A stretch of DNA of 64,000 bases from Halorussus vallis (GTDB taxonomy: Archaea > Halobacteriota > Halobacteria > Halobacteriales > Haladaptataceae): positions 2,914,001 through 2,978,000 of the forward strand of contig NZ_CP100000.1 of NCBI RefSeq assembly GCF_024138165.1, given 5' to 3'. Positions 8,759 through 17,794 of this stretch are shown here, one piece after another (within the stretch, counting starts at the first letter, position 1; the number at the start of each line of letters is the position of its first letter). The notes below the pieces were generated by a model, which saw only the letters and a program-made list of their open reading frames with translations, made no database searches and was not told where the DNA came from. The position numbers and the translations under genes are program-made.

Positions 8759-8860
8759 CTACTCCAGGTCGGCCCCGCAGTCGGGGCACTCCTCGTCGGC
8801 GATGGTCACCTGGGCGTCGCACTCCGAACAGAACTCCAGGTAGCACGCGGGGTCGCCCAT
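8759..8860 (-). CDS. 33-aa zinc-ribbon protein
   Basis: A very short but convincing gene. The ATG at 8860 encodes MGDPACYLEFCSEC followed by AQVTIADEECPDCGADLE. Two CxxC pairs (CSEC and CPDC) make a minimal zinc ribbon. Small CxxC proteins like this are common in haloarchaea and are thought to bind nucleic acid or protein partners. It is convergent with the exported protein gene, with one base between the two stop codons. Its specific role is unknown. Confidence 0.65.
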   Translation of the reverse strand: MGDPACYLEFCSECDAQVTIADEECPDCGADLE

Positions 8861-8960
8861 GACGTTCGTGGGATACGTTGGCCCGGATCAAAGTTCTTTG
8901 GCCGACGCCGTCGCCGTGTTTCGAAACTCTTTTCTCCGTCATGCGCCTCGTTGCGAATGC

Positions 8961-9034
8961 GCCGCCTTAGCTCAGACTGGGAGAGCACTCGACTGAAGAT
9001 CGAGCTGTCCCCCGTTCAAATCGGGGAGGCGGCA
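8961..9034 (+). tRNA. tRNA-Phe (GAA)
   Basis: A complete 74-nt cloverleaf: acceptor GCCGCCT pairs with AGGCGGC, the anticodon arm is CTCGA-CTGAAGA-TCGAG with anticodon GAA, the T-arm is CCCCG-TTCAAAT-CGGGG and the discriminator is A. CCA is not encoded. The 3' end is the integration site of the AT-rich element that follows; the T-arm and acceptor half is repeated at 17795-17818. Confidence 0.97.
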
Positions 9035-9035
9035 T
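9012..9035 (+). repeat. attL: 24-bp tRNA-Phe 3'-end direct repeat
   Basis: The last 23 nt of tRNA-Phe plus the next T match 17795-17818 exactly (24 of 24). The abrupt drop in GC content just after this point marks the left edge of the integrated element. Confidence 0.8.
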
Positions 9036-9392
9036 GGCCTTTCTACTCGGACAATATTCGACAGAGAGCGCCGCTTTCCGGCGATTCTCTCGCGCATAGC
9101 CCGATTAGATTTGACTATGATTTCACTCGCGCCCCGACGCCTTCGGGCACTCCATCCTACATTTGACTCGTGAAGCCCTTGTAGTTACTCGTACTCACTC
9201 GCCACTCTCGAAACTCGGAGAAAGCGAATTCATGACCTTGCCTCTCGGTCAGAATCTTATCAGCGGCTCAAGATTGCCGTGAGAGCGATTTCTGCCAGAG
9301 GACTGAGAAAGGTCAGTGAGTCCCTGAATTGGCATCTCGCGCCGCTCACTGAGTTTTAGAATCCCGAGTCCTATGACAGATTCTCAACTTGG
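9036..9392. other. Non-coding left end of the integrated element
   Basis: This 357-bp stretch between attL and the first gene has no convincing reading frame or RNA gene. The base composition changes from host-like to AT-rich within the first 100 bp. Confidence 0.5.
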
Positions 9393-10184
9393 CTATATCT
9401 TTCTACCACGGACATAGTCATCAGTGTCCTCTAAGAGACGCTTGACATCCTCGGATTCAGGGTCTTCTTCGTTCGCATGAGCGCAATCAGCTCGAATATC
9501 TGCTAAGTGCTGAAGATGCTTTTCAGGCGTAGAGTCAATCTCGTCCGCCTCGAATAGCTTCTGAGCCAAAGTCGAAATTCCGTCGTTGTAGTTGTAGTTG
9601 ATTTCTGAACTGGCATTTTTGCACTTCATCAAAAGGTATCTTTCTAATGCAACCCCTGCAACGACTCCACTAGCGCGGACTTCATCATCAAATAGCCTTC
9701 TCGCAGTCTCTAACTCATCTTGAGACACTTCCTCGGAAATCTGTCGTCGAACTCTTACCTCCTCAATTCGAACCTTTGATGGGATGGAACGGAGAATACT
9801 CTGTTGAGAATCAAAATCAGAATTTTGAGCATTCAGCACTTTCTGAATATTTGAACGTGCCTTTTTGTCAAGCTGTAGCCTCTCTTTGAATTCCCTATAG
9901 TGCTCTTCGAAGTCGTCTTGGCGATTCGGAAGGTATTCTGCAATCAGAGGTGTGGCGGAGTTATACCAGACTTCGTAATTCCGAAGCGCCTCTCGCTGAA
10001 GTTCCTCCAATTCATCAGATGGCGTATCCCAAAATACGCCGGGTATCGTTACCATGCTACCAGAACTACCGGACGAATGGGTTTCTATCCGATTAAAAAA
10101 TTCCGTATACAGGTCTTCTATTTCTTCTGCATCTTCCTCAAGTCGGTCGAGTTCCTCCTCAACAGCATCACTAAGAGCGGTCAT
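9393..10184 (-). CDS. HEPN-like domain protein
   Basis: A 263-residue protein, mostly helical. Residues 1-30 are acidic and coiled-coil-like. Residues about 55-165 are helical with no recognised family. Residues about 165-263 resemble HEPN/DUF4145-type domains and carry R231-ADCA-H236, an Rx4H motif of the kind that forms the RNase active site in HEPN toxins and defence effectors. The match comes from motif and helix pattern only. It is the first gene inside the element, with a TATA-like sequence about 28 nt upstream of its ATG. No antitoxin-like partner is adjacent. Confidence 0.5.
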   Translation of the reverse strand: MTALSDAVEEELDRLEEDAEEIEDLYTEFFNRIETHSSGSSGSMVTIPGVFWDTPSDELEELQREALRNYEVWYNSATPLIAEYLPNRQDDFEEHYREFKERLQLDKKARSNIQKVLNAQNSDFDSQQSILRSIPSKVRIEEVRVRRQISEEVSQDELETARRLFDDEVRASGVVAGVALERYLLMKCKNASSEINYNYNDGISTLAQKLFEADEIDSTPEKHLQHLADIRADCAHANEEDPESEDVKRLLEDTDDYVRGRKI

Positions 10185-10418
10185 GCAATATTCTCTGTGA
10201 GATGTTTGTTTAATTCTTGCTGAACATATAGACTTCCCCGGATGCTCGGTATTACCTCATATCGATAAATGGCTACCTTCGCTCCTCCAAGCAATTCCAG
10301 AACTGTCGAGCAGAAGACGATTGGTTGCTACTGAATCGCTCTCTCATCGCACTTAGTGAACCTTGGGGCTCGTCTCCCTCTCGTAGATTATTAGGTAGCT
10401 CACCTAATTCTGATAACA

Positions 10419-10886
10419 ATGCCCGCTAATTCGACAGCAGTACAGGCAGGTACGACGATAGAAACGGGGACGCTTCTATTGGCGGCGGCGACTTTCTTCG
10501 GTGCTATGGTCGGCGCTTTGACTCAGATAGGGTTAGGCTGGTGGAACAGACGACGCTCAAGAAAGAACCTTCGACTCGCACTCCGAAGTGAAATCCAGAG
10601 TCAAATGGCGCTGGATATGGATGACCCTGGTGACCTCACCGCTTATGATGATTTGAGCGAGGTCTTTCCGTCACCTGTCTACGAGTCTAACACACAGGAA
10701 ATAGGACAACTATCCAACGAAGAAGCTCAAAAGATTTCTCAATTCTATACTGCTCTAATGGCTCATAGAGGGATGACTGGTCAGCAATCCTCAGGAGAGG
10801 AAAATGAGGAAGCCACGGAGGAGATGACTGAGTCCGTTGAAGGGCTCCGCACCCGAGCAATCGACGCGATAAACGACAACCTTTGA
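10419..10886 (+). CDS. Small membrane-anchored protein of the integrated element
   Basis: A 155-residue protein with one hydrophobic segment (about 18-42, LLLAAATFFGAMVGALTQIG), then a basic stop-transfer stretch (NRRRSRKN) and a soluble helical part with an acidic, Glu-rich region (about 125-140). The likely topology puts the C-terminus in the cytoplasm. A TATA-like GATTATTAGG about 30 nt before the ATG supports the start. I do not recognise the family, and the role in the element is unknown. Confidence 0.6.
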   Translation: MPANSTAVQAGTTIETGTLLLAAATFFGAMVGALTQIGLGWWNRRRSRKNLRLALRSEIQSQMALDMDDPGDLTAYDDLSEVFPSPVYESNTQEIGQLSNEEAQKISQFYTALMAHRGMTGQQSSGEENEEATEEMTESVEGLRTRAIDAINDNL

Positions 10887-11143
10887 AATTTAGTTCTATG
10901 GCGTTCCTATCGAGATAGAAGGGACCTATGGTTCTGGCATTGTATTCAAAGCGATTTCTTTGGAGCAGGCTTGGACGTCCTCTTTATATACTTTAAACGG
11001 CCGGATTCTATGGTGCTGTTATGAATTATTATAGTTAACACATCCGAAAATAGGGGTTTTATTATCTGGACGTACGTAGTGGAGTTCAGGTAGAAAAGAA
11101 ATGAATCGAGGGCTCAGATACATCCGACAACAAAGAATATGCA

Positions 11144-11407
11144 ATGATGAAAAAGAAATCCGATTACGTGAATTGGGAGACCATCCCACTCGAACAGTAT
11201 CTCAAACAGCCGGACGGCGATGAGACGACTGCGCTAAAATACGACCTCCAGAAGCGCATTGCTTCTAGGGAAGATGTTTCTCGGGCGAAAGCAAAGCAAC
11301 TAATCAAGAAAGCCGTTTTCGACGGTTTTCTGGAGTTTGATGGGGATTTTGTATATCTTTCTGACTCATTCAATTGGGTCTTGGAGCACGGTTCAGAACC
11401 GAGTTGA
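11144..11407 (+). CDS. Small winged-helix-like protein of the integrated element
   Basis: An 87-residue protein (MMKKKSDYVNWETIPLEQYL...). The segment from residue 35 (RIASREDVSRAKAKQLIKKA) followed by VFDGFLEFDGDFVYLSD has the helix-helix-beta-hairpin pattern of a small winged helix, so a DNA-binding role is possible. No family is recognised. It lies 102 nt before the helicase-like gene on the same strand and could be its accessory or regulator. Confidence 0.5.
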   Translation: MMKKKSDYVNWETIPLEQYLKQPDGDETTALKYDLQKRIASREDVSRAKAKQLIKKAVFDGFLEFDGDFVYLSDSFNWVLEHGSEPS

Positions 11408-11509
11408 GTGAGACGCATCAAGCCAGTTTTTTCGAGAGAAACTGGCCTCTAATCACAATGAATTGCACAACTGCTTCGCAGTATAAGTGAACGCTTGAGA
11501 AGGAACGGA

Positions 11510-13303
11510 ATGAACATGAACAAGAACACTAATCGACCAAATAAATCTGTTGAGGAACCGCTCAAGACGGATGGCGACATCCAAATGGAAACGATTCGAG
11601 ACGAGACTGAAGAGCGAATTGAATATGCTCTCAGTTCTAAGAAGTCGGTTTTAATTGACTCACCACCAAACAGTGGCAAGACCACATCAACTTTCAAAGT
11701 CGCTAAACAGACTGATACTCCGATTACGTATCTGACCGCCCGTAACGACCTCTATGACCAAGCAATCAGTATTTGCAAGGAACTTGGTCTTTCACCGAAG
11801 CAAGTACCTAGTCCACATCGGGATTGCCCTTCCTTTAGAGGCGACGAAGGAAGCCAGGTGGAAAAGAAGGCAAAAGAACTCTATCAGTTGGGGGTGAGCG
11901 CAAAAAGAATTCATTCGGAACTGAATCTCCCTTGTTCTCCGGACTGCAAGTATCTGGAGATGCGGTCAGACCTCGATTCTGAATCTGCTCAGGTCATCAT
12001 TGGCAACTATAAACATGCCTATATCGAGTCGATTCTCGAAAATCGAGTCGTCGTTATGGATGAGTTCCCCGGGGATGCTTTTGAGACCGAATTTAGTCAG
12101 GTTTCTAAGACCATATCACAATTCTTGGAGGAGAAAGAAGGTTTGCCTTACGATGAATTCACCGACCTAATAGAGACAAGAGATGGAACTGACGAAACTC
12201 AAAAGGCCTTATCTTGGTTTTTTAATTATGGAGCAGATGAAGACGTTACTTCTGTTCTTAATAAAGAGGAGTACAATCGATATCACACGTTAGCACCTTT
12301 CCTTTGTTTCGCCTTGCTCAGAATGAAGAATCTCGGGAATGGATTTGAAGCGACAGGAACTGAGAAGTTCGAGGATTATGGTATCGAGCGTAAGCGTATT
12401 GCAGTTCATAATCGAAAGGAAGGGTGGATGACAGTTCTCACGCCACCTGATTTTTCTTCTGCTCTCGGCCTTGTTTGTCTTGATGGCACTCCCACAACCG
12501 AACTTTGGGAATTAGTGACGGATGAGGAGTTAGATATCTGGACAATTCTTGACGATGCTGACAAAGATTCATATATCAAGGATGCAATGGGAGTGACCAT
12601 CAAACAAGCAGGCCAAGGAACCAAGCCCTACTCCGGTGGGAATATCGCCGCTAATAGGGACGCTGGCTTATTTATGAAGATTGAGGTCGAAGAAGGGCAG
12701 AGTCCCGCTTTAATCACTCCAAAGAAGGCGCTAAAGAAGTATGAGAAAAATGGGATTGTAGAACAGAACCAACGCACTAAGAACTTTGCAGAAATACACA
12801 GCTCAAATGATTTCGCCAATGAACCATTAGGCGTTATTTCCGGTTCTCCTCATCCTAGAAGGGCTATCCTCCAAAAGTGGGCCGCGTATTTCGGAGAAGG
12901 AATAGAACCGGAGGGGAGAGGGACAAAGAAGAGTTTTGGCGAACTTGGTAATAAGATATACCGTCACTTCTCTCATCATCAAGTCCTGCAAGCGATTCTT
13001 CGATTCGGTCGAGGGGATGCTGAAGCAACAGTCTATCTCAATACTCTCGCTCTTCCGAATTGGTTGACCCCTGATTCTCATGTCGACGTTCAACCCTTTA
13101 ATAGCGAGAACAGGCGTCAGGTGAGTCAGATATTGCAGGAGCGAGGTCAAAACGGGGCGAAGAAAGAATTACTGGAAAAAGAAGTTGGCTGCTCGAAACG
13201 AACTATAACGAAGATTTTGAGAGATTTTGAGGATGATAATATTGTTAAAAAGCATGAAGGGATAGGACGCCACGGCGCAAATATTTACGTGTGGGATATA
13301 TAA
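11510..13303 (+). CDS. P-loop helicase-like protein with C-terminal winged helix
   Basis: A 597-residue protein, probably the replication or maintenance ATPase of the element. Walker A is DSPPNSGKTT (about 50-59) and Walker B is VVVMDEF (about 180-186). Four cysteines (about 89, 106, 142, 146) lie between them, possibly a metal or Fe-S site as in some SF2 helicases. A late SF2-like region includes LQAILRFGRGDAEATVYLN. Residues about 535-597 form a winged helix (GCSKRTITKILRDFEDDNIV). I chose the ATG at 11510 because TATAAG lies 27 nt upstream; a TTG at 11495 would add five residues. The assignment to replication is inference. Confidence 0.65.
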   Translation: MNMNKNTNRPNKSVEEPLKTDGDIQMETIRDETEERIEYALSSKKSVLIDSPPNSGKTTSTFKVAKQTDTPITYLTARNDLYDQAISICKELGLSPKQVPSPHRDCPSFRGDEGSQVEKKAKELYQLGVSAKRIHSELNLPCSPDCKYLEMRSDLDSESAQVIIGNYKHAYIESILENRVVVMDEFPGDAFETEFSQVSKTISQFLEEKEGLPYDEFTDLIETRDGTDETQKALSWFFNYGADEDVTSVLNKEEYNRYHTLAPFLCFALLRMKNLGNGFEATGTEKFEDYGIERKRIAVHNRKEGWMTVLTPPDFSSALGLVCLDGTPTTELWELVTDEELDIWTILDDADKDSYIKDAMGVTIKQAGQGTKPYSGGNIAANRDAGLFMKIEVEEGQSPALITPKKALKKYEKNGIVEQNQRTKNFAEIHSSNDFANEPLGVISGSPHPRRAILQKWAAYFGEGIEPEGRGTKKSFGELGNKIYRHFSHHQVLQAILRFGRGDAEATVYLNTLALPNWLTPDSHVDVQPFNSENRRQVSQILQERGQNGAKKELLEKEVGCSKRTITKILRDFEDDNIVKKHEGIGRHGANIYVWDI

Positions 13304-13657
13304 CCATGGTAATAGAATCAATCACCACGAAAAATCTCTATAAATTCTTATTGGGGAAGCTTCGGGGTATTTGAGTCCATTGTCATGGCAGGCGTTAGCA
13401 CATTCGAAATTGGTGCCAATCAATTGCTTCTCTTGAGGAAGCACGGTGAATTCCTGGCCGCTGAGACTGCCGGAGATTGCTTCCTAACCAATTCTGTTAG
13501 TGAGTTGATGTTCTCCTCGGTGTTCATTGGGAATCAGCATAGGACTGAATCTGGGGCCGAAGAATAGAAATGAGTGAGGAGACGGTGTTTTGATGGTCGC
13601 TAAGTCGTAGTGGGTCTCATCCTCCATTCATTTCTACAATTGATGTCTAATTCTGAT
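13304..13657. other. Intergenic gap between convergent genes
   Basis: This 354-bp AT-rich gap lies between the convergent helicase-like and PQQ-propeller genes. A 60-codon frame at 13385-13567 is present, but it has no coding signature that I trust. Nothing else was recognised. Confidence 0.4.
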
Positions 13658-15205
13658 TTATTCCTTGTATTCTTCCAATGAATACAGAGAATCGCCAGTA
13701 CTTCCAACGTAAATGAAATTCTCTCTGACAATTGGTGCTGCTTCAACAGAACCACCTATTGCATACTCTCTCATTCTGTTTCCGGCTTGAGCGTCAATGA
13801 CGTGAACATTACCGTTATGACTGCCGAGATAGAGTCTGTTTTTAGATACTACGGCACCTGAAACGCTTCCAGTAGACTGGAACTTCCATTTTTCACTTCC
13901 ATCATTTGCATTCAGGGCAAAGAGCGACCAACTACTAGGAACAAGTATGGTATCATCAACAACGGTTATCAAATTATTATAAACTCCATTTTTTAAGCTT
14001 GTACGCCACCTCTGGGTACCATTCTCTGAATTAACTGCATAGAATTTATCAGACGTAGTCCCAAAGTACACGGTACTCTCAGTTACTGCAGGAGAGCATT
14101 GAACTTGGTCATAAACTTTAAATTGCCACTTCTCACTTCCGTCTTTTGTATCAACGGCATAGAATGTATCGCCTAAACTTCCGAAGTAAATAACCCCATT
14201 TTTCACAATAGGTGTTGAAATAATTCCGCCTTTAGCTTTATAACTCCATCTCTTTCTCCCATTTTCTGCATTTAATGCATACATTGTATCACCAATGCTC
14301 CCTACGTAAATTGCGTCTTTATGGACTACCGGAGCTGTCCCTCCATACCCGTTCGTTTTGAAAGACCAACGTTTCTTGCCGTTATTAGCATTTAGCGCGT
14401 AAACATTTAAGCCACCTGTGTTCACATATATAGTATCTTTTCTAATTCCGAGAGACGTTTCAATAGGTTCTTCTGTATCAAATTCCCATTTCTTCTCTCC
14501 ATTATGTCTATTGATAGAATAAACTCTGCCATCTTTGCTTCCGATATAAATATAATCTTCAGAAACAACAGGGGATGCTACAATATCATGATTGGTTTCA
14601 AATGACCACTGCTTCCGAATTTGAAAGCCGTCTTCATTATTTGAATTGCTTGAAAGAGCCCCCAGAGCAGCGACAGCCGTTAACCCTACGGCTCCGTATT
14701 TTAGTGGCTTTCTAAGAAAGTCTCTTCTTGAATCAGATTGTTCATTATCTTCGGGAGTCTCCTCAGCTACTCTTTCTTTTGCTGTTTCGGATGAATCCGA
14801 GTCAAATCCATTATCAAAAATGGCCTCAGATGACGTTGTCTTGTGGACTAAATTCTGAAGTCCGTGCTTCTGAAGAAATGTTCGGAGACGACTTTCATTT
14901 ACGCATTTCACTCCTGTTTCCTTAGCAATTTGAATAGCTTTATCCTCAAAGCCGCCAGTAGAAACGCAATACGCGGCGTTGAATCCTTTTCTCTTCGCCA
15001 TCTTAGAAAGGGTCTTTAATCCCTCAGCAGAGACAATCTTTGTCCTGACCCAGACTAACTCCTTTTTTGAGTTTTGTCTGTCCTTCTTTGCGAGAACAAA
15101 GGTTTCAGAACCTTGCTTGGAGATTTTAGTTTGATAACCTCTCTCTTCCCAGAGCCTCATGACGATACCAGCTAGCCCTTCTTTTTTCACTTTCTCAATG
15201 CCCAT
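13658..15205 (-). CDS. Degenerate Mrr-like nuclease domain fused through a membrane segment to a PQQ beta-propeller
   Basis: A 515-residue three-part protein. Residues about 8-118 look like a restriction-endonuclease/Mrr fold (LWEERGYQTKISKQGSETFV, then VWVRTK, then NAAYCVSTGGFEDKAIQIAK). The usual GIDV aspartate is replaced (ETFV) and the Q/E-x-K site reads R-T-K, so cleavage is doubtful. An acidic linker follows. SRRDFLRK (159-166) with a hydrophobic stretch (about 171-185) forms a Tat-like signal anchor, but internally placed. Residues about 195-512 are seven or more PQQ-type propeller repeats (VYALNANNGKKRWSFKT and similar). The propeller is probably outside and the nuclease-like domain inside. 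A sensor or exclusion role is conjecture. Confidence 0.7.
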   Translation of the reverse strand: MGIEKVKKEGLAGIVMRLWEERGYQTKISKQGSETFVLAKKDRQNSKKELVWVRTKIVSAEGLKTLSKMAKRKGFNAAYCVSTGGFEDKAIQIAKETGVKCVNESRLRTFLQKHGLQNLVHKTTSSEAIFDNGFDSDSSETAKERVAEETPEDNEQSDSRRDFLRKPLKYGAVGLTAVAALGALSSNSNNEDGFQIRKQWSFETNHDIVASPVVSEDYIYIGSKDGRVYSINRHNGEKKWEFDTEEPIETSLGIRKDTIYVNTGGLNVYALNANNGKKRWSFKTNGYGGTAPVVHKDAIYVGSIGDTMYALNAENGRKRWSYKAKGGIISTPIVKNGVIYFGSLGDTFYAVDTKDGSEKWQFKVYDQVQCSPAVTESTVYFGTTSDKFYAVNSENGTQRWRTSLKNGVYNNLITVVDDTILVPSSWSLFALNANDGSEKWKFQSTGSVSGAVVSKNRLYLGSHNGNVHVIDAQAGNRMREYAIGGSVEAAPIVRENFIYVGSTGDSLYSLEEYKE

Positions 15206-15518
15206 CAGTCAATTTGCTATTCAAATTGGGATGACAAATATTTTTCTAGGTAGTATCGGTATCAGATAGAGAAACGAACTAATCCATTTAACCGGCTTAG
15301 TCCAATCGAGGAGAGAAGACCCAGAGTGAGTCTCCGGCGTGGAGGCGGGTCCTGAGCGGCTTGAGGATTGACCCGATGTAATCCCAGTCAACTTAATCAA
15401 TTAGAGGAGAACACCACCTACTTGTTCTCCGGTGAGCTAAGGCTTCATTCTGGTCTAAAATACTCTGTTTGTAGGAAAATGGATAAAGTATTTACATCCA
15501 CAACCGTTTGAAGTGAGT
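15206..15518. other. Intergenic region with a small hairpin
   Basis: This 313-bp divergent intergenic region has no gene. It contains an 8-bp hairpin (GGAGAACA and TGTTCTCC at 15406-15430). A TATA-like GTATTTA at 15488-15494 serves the downstream gene. Confidence 0.4.
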
Positions 15519-16363
15519 ATGCCGAAGGCAAAGTTCAGATTCGGGGAGTTAGAGGCTGATGAGGGGATTCCATCTATGGATGCAATCGCTGAGGTGGTAG
15601 AAGGGAATGGAATTTTCGGCCCGACTGGCGACCAACGCGGTGTCCAACTTCGCACTGATTCTGACGAATACGTAGTCGGTGATGACTATATCTTCATTCG
15701 CTTTGTAAAGGAAGTTACCGAAGAGCGAAAAGAGATAGATGGCAACGAGGTGACTATCGGTGACAGTCACATTGCAAGGATTATGCGATTTCTCTTGACC
15801 CGCGACGGGTCATACGCCTTCGAGACGACGTCTGGCGTGTACGATAAGGATGCAATTGACTATCTGATTGGTGAGGACTCGGATGAGTTCGGAATCGACT
15901 TCCAATGCGACCAGTATAATCGATTTACTCGGGAACAAATGAGAGAGTTCTACGAACAGTCGTTCCGAGTTCGTGGTCTAAAGTTAGAAGACATCGGTGA
16001 ACGCGACTCTGAAGAAACCTCTGTCGAAGAGGATATCGCAGACCATGTGGACCGTGCTGGTGAAAATGCCGTTCGAGCGCGGTGTTCAGCACCGGTTCAC
16101 AGGACAACAATCTCAGTGGCCCTGGTATCATCGACGGGTTCGCTCGCCTCTCCGAGGTAAAGTACATCCGTATGAAGGACTCGGAAGGACAAATCCGAGA
16201 GGCCAACCGAAACGGTCGTTACACCTTCTCGTATCCTGCCGACCTTGACTTAGCGGACCAGGCTCAGCGCGTTCGGGATATCCTCTCGACTGTCACCGAT
16301 GGAATGGTTCACGAAGACGAAGAAGAACCGGAGGAGGCGGCTCCGGCACCGGCAACCGATTAG
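15519..16363 (+). pseudogene. Element hypothetical gene disrupted by a frameshift
   Basis: The first part (ATG at 15519, 28 nt after a TATA-like box) encodes about 180 residues of an acidic soluble protein (KAKFRFGELEADEGIPSMDA...). Around 16060-16085 the coding sense passes to another frame: ...DRAGENAVRA in frame one continues naturally as VFSTGSQDNNLSGPGIIDGF in frame two, ending APATD at 16363. The tail of frame one past this point has no protein character. A separate GTG start at 16082 for the second half is possible, as is a sequencing indel. The family is unknown. The stop overlaps the convergent integrase stop. Confidence 0.6.
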
Positions 16364-17385
16364 ATGTTGTCGAGGTAGCCCCGTCGCTGTTCGACTTTCA
16401 CCTCCTCATCTCGTTTGTCGTAGTGCTTATCCAAAACATCTTGCCCAACATTCATTCGGTCGCTGACAACTTTCTCAGGCACGTCCTCAGTAAGAAAATG
16501 AGTAATCGAACCGCGTCGAATCGCATGCGGTGAAACGTTGACCGGGCATTTGCAATAGCCGGGATACTTCCCGGCCTCACAGTCATCTGGTTCACGTCCC
16601 TTCGGGCATTCATCCCCGTAGTAGCAGGGACGAGTGACCATGTAGACGGCATCCCGTATGCTTGACCGATTCATCCGCCCATTCCGGCTTGTTAGGAGTG
16701 GTTTGCGCCCATAGTCATCCTCCACATCATGGCGATGATTCTCATCCCAGTCTTCGATAGCCCGACAGACCTCGGCATTCAGCGCAACCATTCTTTCTCC
16801 TTCTTTTCCGTTCTTCAGGGGTGTCCCTGTTTTTGGACGGTGGTGAAGTGCCAAGCGTTCAGCCTCCCCGTCATAATCATCGATATCAAGGGAGTAGAGA
16901 GCGCCAAGACGTATCCCCGTGTGCCAAAGAATTTCTAAGATAACGTGAGAGCGAGAAGCGTACTCGAACTTCCTAAGATATTCAAGAAGAGCCTCGGCAT
17001 CGCCTGCATTGAGAATAGTTTCGCTCTGTTCGTCATTCTTACTGAGTGTCGGCATAAGGGCCTCGAACTTCTCGTGAAGCCCCTGTTCGACTGCGTCGAT
17101 AGATTCACACCACCGAATGAAGACTCGAAGCGCATCAAGTTGGCCCTCAAGCGTAATTGGTTTCAAATCACCGTCATCCCGACGCCATGTTTTGAACTTC
17201 TGGAGCTTGCGTCCAGAGAGGTTATTCATGTTCTCAATTCCCTCAAACCCCTGACACCACCGGATGAAATGTTTGAGTCGGTAGTGATATCCGTCAAGCG
17301 TTGACTGTGAGACCTCGTTCTTTCGCGCGTTAAGATACATCTCCTTCGCTTCTGCCGGCGAAATTGGTTGAAGTCCGGAGGTCAT
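16360..17385 (-). CDS. Tyrosine recombinase/integrase
   Basis: A 341-residue phage-integrase family protein. The N-terminal SAM-like core-binding domain spans about 10-115. The catalytic domain shows the Arg of HTGIRLGALYSL, the H-x-x-R of HAIRRGSITHFL and the Tyr nucleophile of LDKHYDKRD near the C-terminus. A Cys-rich insert (CYYGDECPKGREPDDCEAGK, then YCKC) before the HxxR box may bind zinc, as in several haloarchaeal integrases. It sits at the right end of the element, close to the tRNA-Phe repeats, so it is very likely the enzyme that inserted the element into tRNA-Phe. Confidence 0.93.
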   Translation of the reverse strand: MTSGLQPISPAEAKEMYLNARKNEVSQSTLDGYHYRLKHFIRWCQGFEGIENMNNLSGRKLQKFKTWRRDDGDLKPITLEGQLDALRVFIRWCESIDAVEQGLHEKFEALMPTLSKNDEQSETILNAGDAEALLEYLRKFEYASRSHVILEILWHTGIRLGALYSLDIDDYDGEAERLALHHRPKTGTPLKNGKEGERMVALNAEVCRAIEDWDENHRHDVEDDYGRKPLLTSRNGRMNRSSIRDAVYMVTRPCYYGDECPKGREPDDCEAGKYPGYCKCPVNVSPHAIRRGSITHFLTEDVPEKVVSDRMNVGQDVLDKHYDKRDEEVKVEQRRGYLDNI

Positions 17386-17619
17386 GTCGAGTATATGACT
17401 TTCTTAGCCTTCAAATTACTGGTAGTAATTAGAGCCATGAGGTATAGAACCGTCCTGCTGTAGAAGGCACGGAGAGCCCGTAGAAGAGGGTGGTTCTCGA
17501 TATGGATGAATGCCGTTCTGATTCAATAAGAGTTCAGGAGGAGCCATTCTCCGCCGTCTCCGAGCAGGTGAATACTATCGAACCCCTTGATGAAGTTCTA
17601 AATCGGGATTGCCCAAAAA

Positions 17620-17678
17620 GACCGGGAGAGCACTTTCTTGCAAATGAGCTGTCCCCGGTTCAAATCCGGGAGGCGGCA
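17620..17678 (+). pseudogene. Divergent partial tRNA-Phe copy (pseudo-tRNA / att remnant)
   Basis: The sequence from the D-arm (GGGAGAGCAC) to the discriminator base aligns with tRNA-Phe, but the anticodon arm is degraded (no GAA loop) and the 5' acceptor strand is missing. The T-stem differs from the intact gene by a paired change (CCCGG/CCGGG against CCCCG/CGGGG), so base pairing is kept. It lies 235 nt from the integrase start and could be the attachment sequence brought from another host. Confidence 0.65.
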
Positions 17679-17794
17679 TACCTTTTCCGCGACGCTATTT
17701 CGCCGAGCGGAAGGTCTGTCACCCGACCCGATTTGAGCCTGGAAGTCGCAGTCCCGGAACGGCTCTTCACGCCGCACGCCCGGAACGTCTTTCT

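Noticed and set aside
8951-9166. A 71-codon frame running through tRNA-Phe
   Set aside because: It overlaps the tRNA completely and crosses the element border; there is no protein signature.
11101-11223. A 40-codon frame overlapping the start of the small winged-helix-like gene
   Set aside because: It overlaps a better-supported gene in another frame and has no coding signature.
13385-13567. A 60-codon frame between convergent element genes
   Set aside because: No conserved motif, and the TATA-like sequence is about 48 nt away, so the start spacing is poor.
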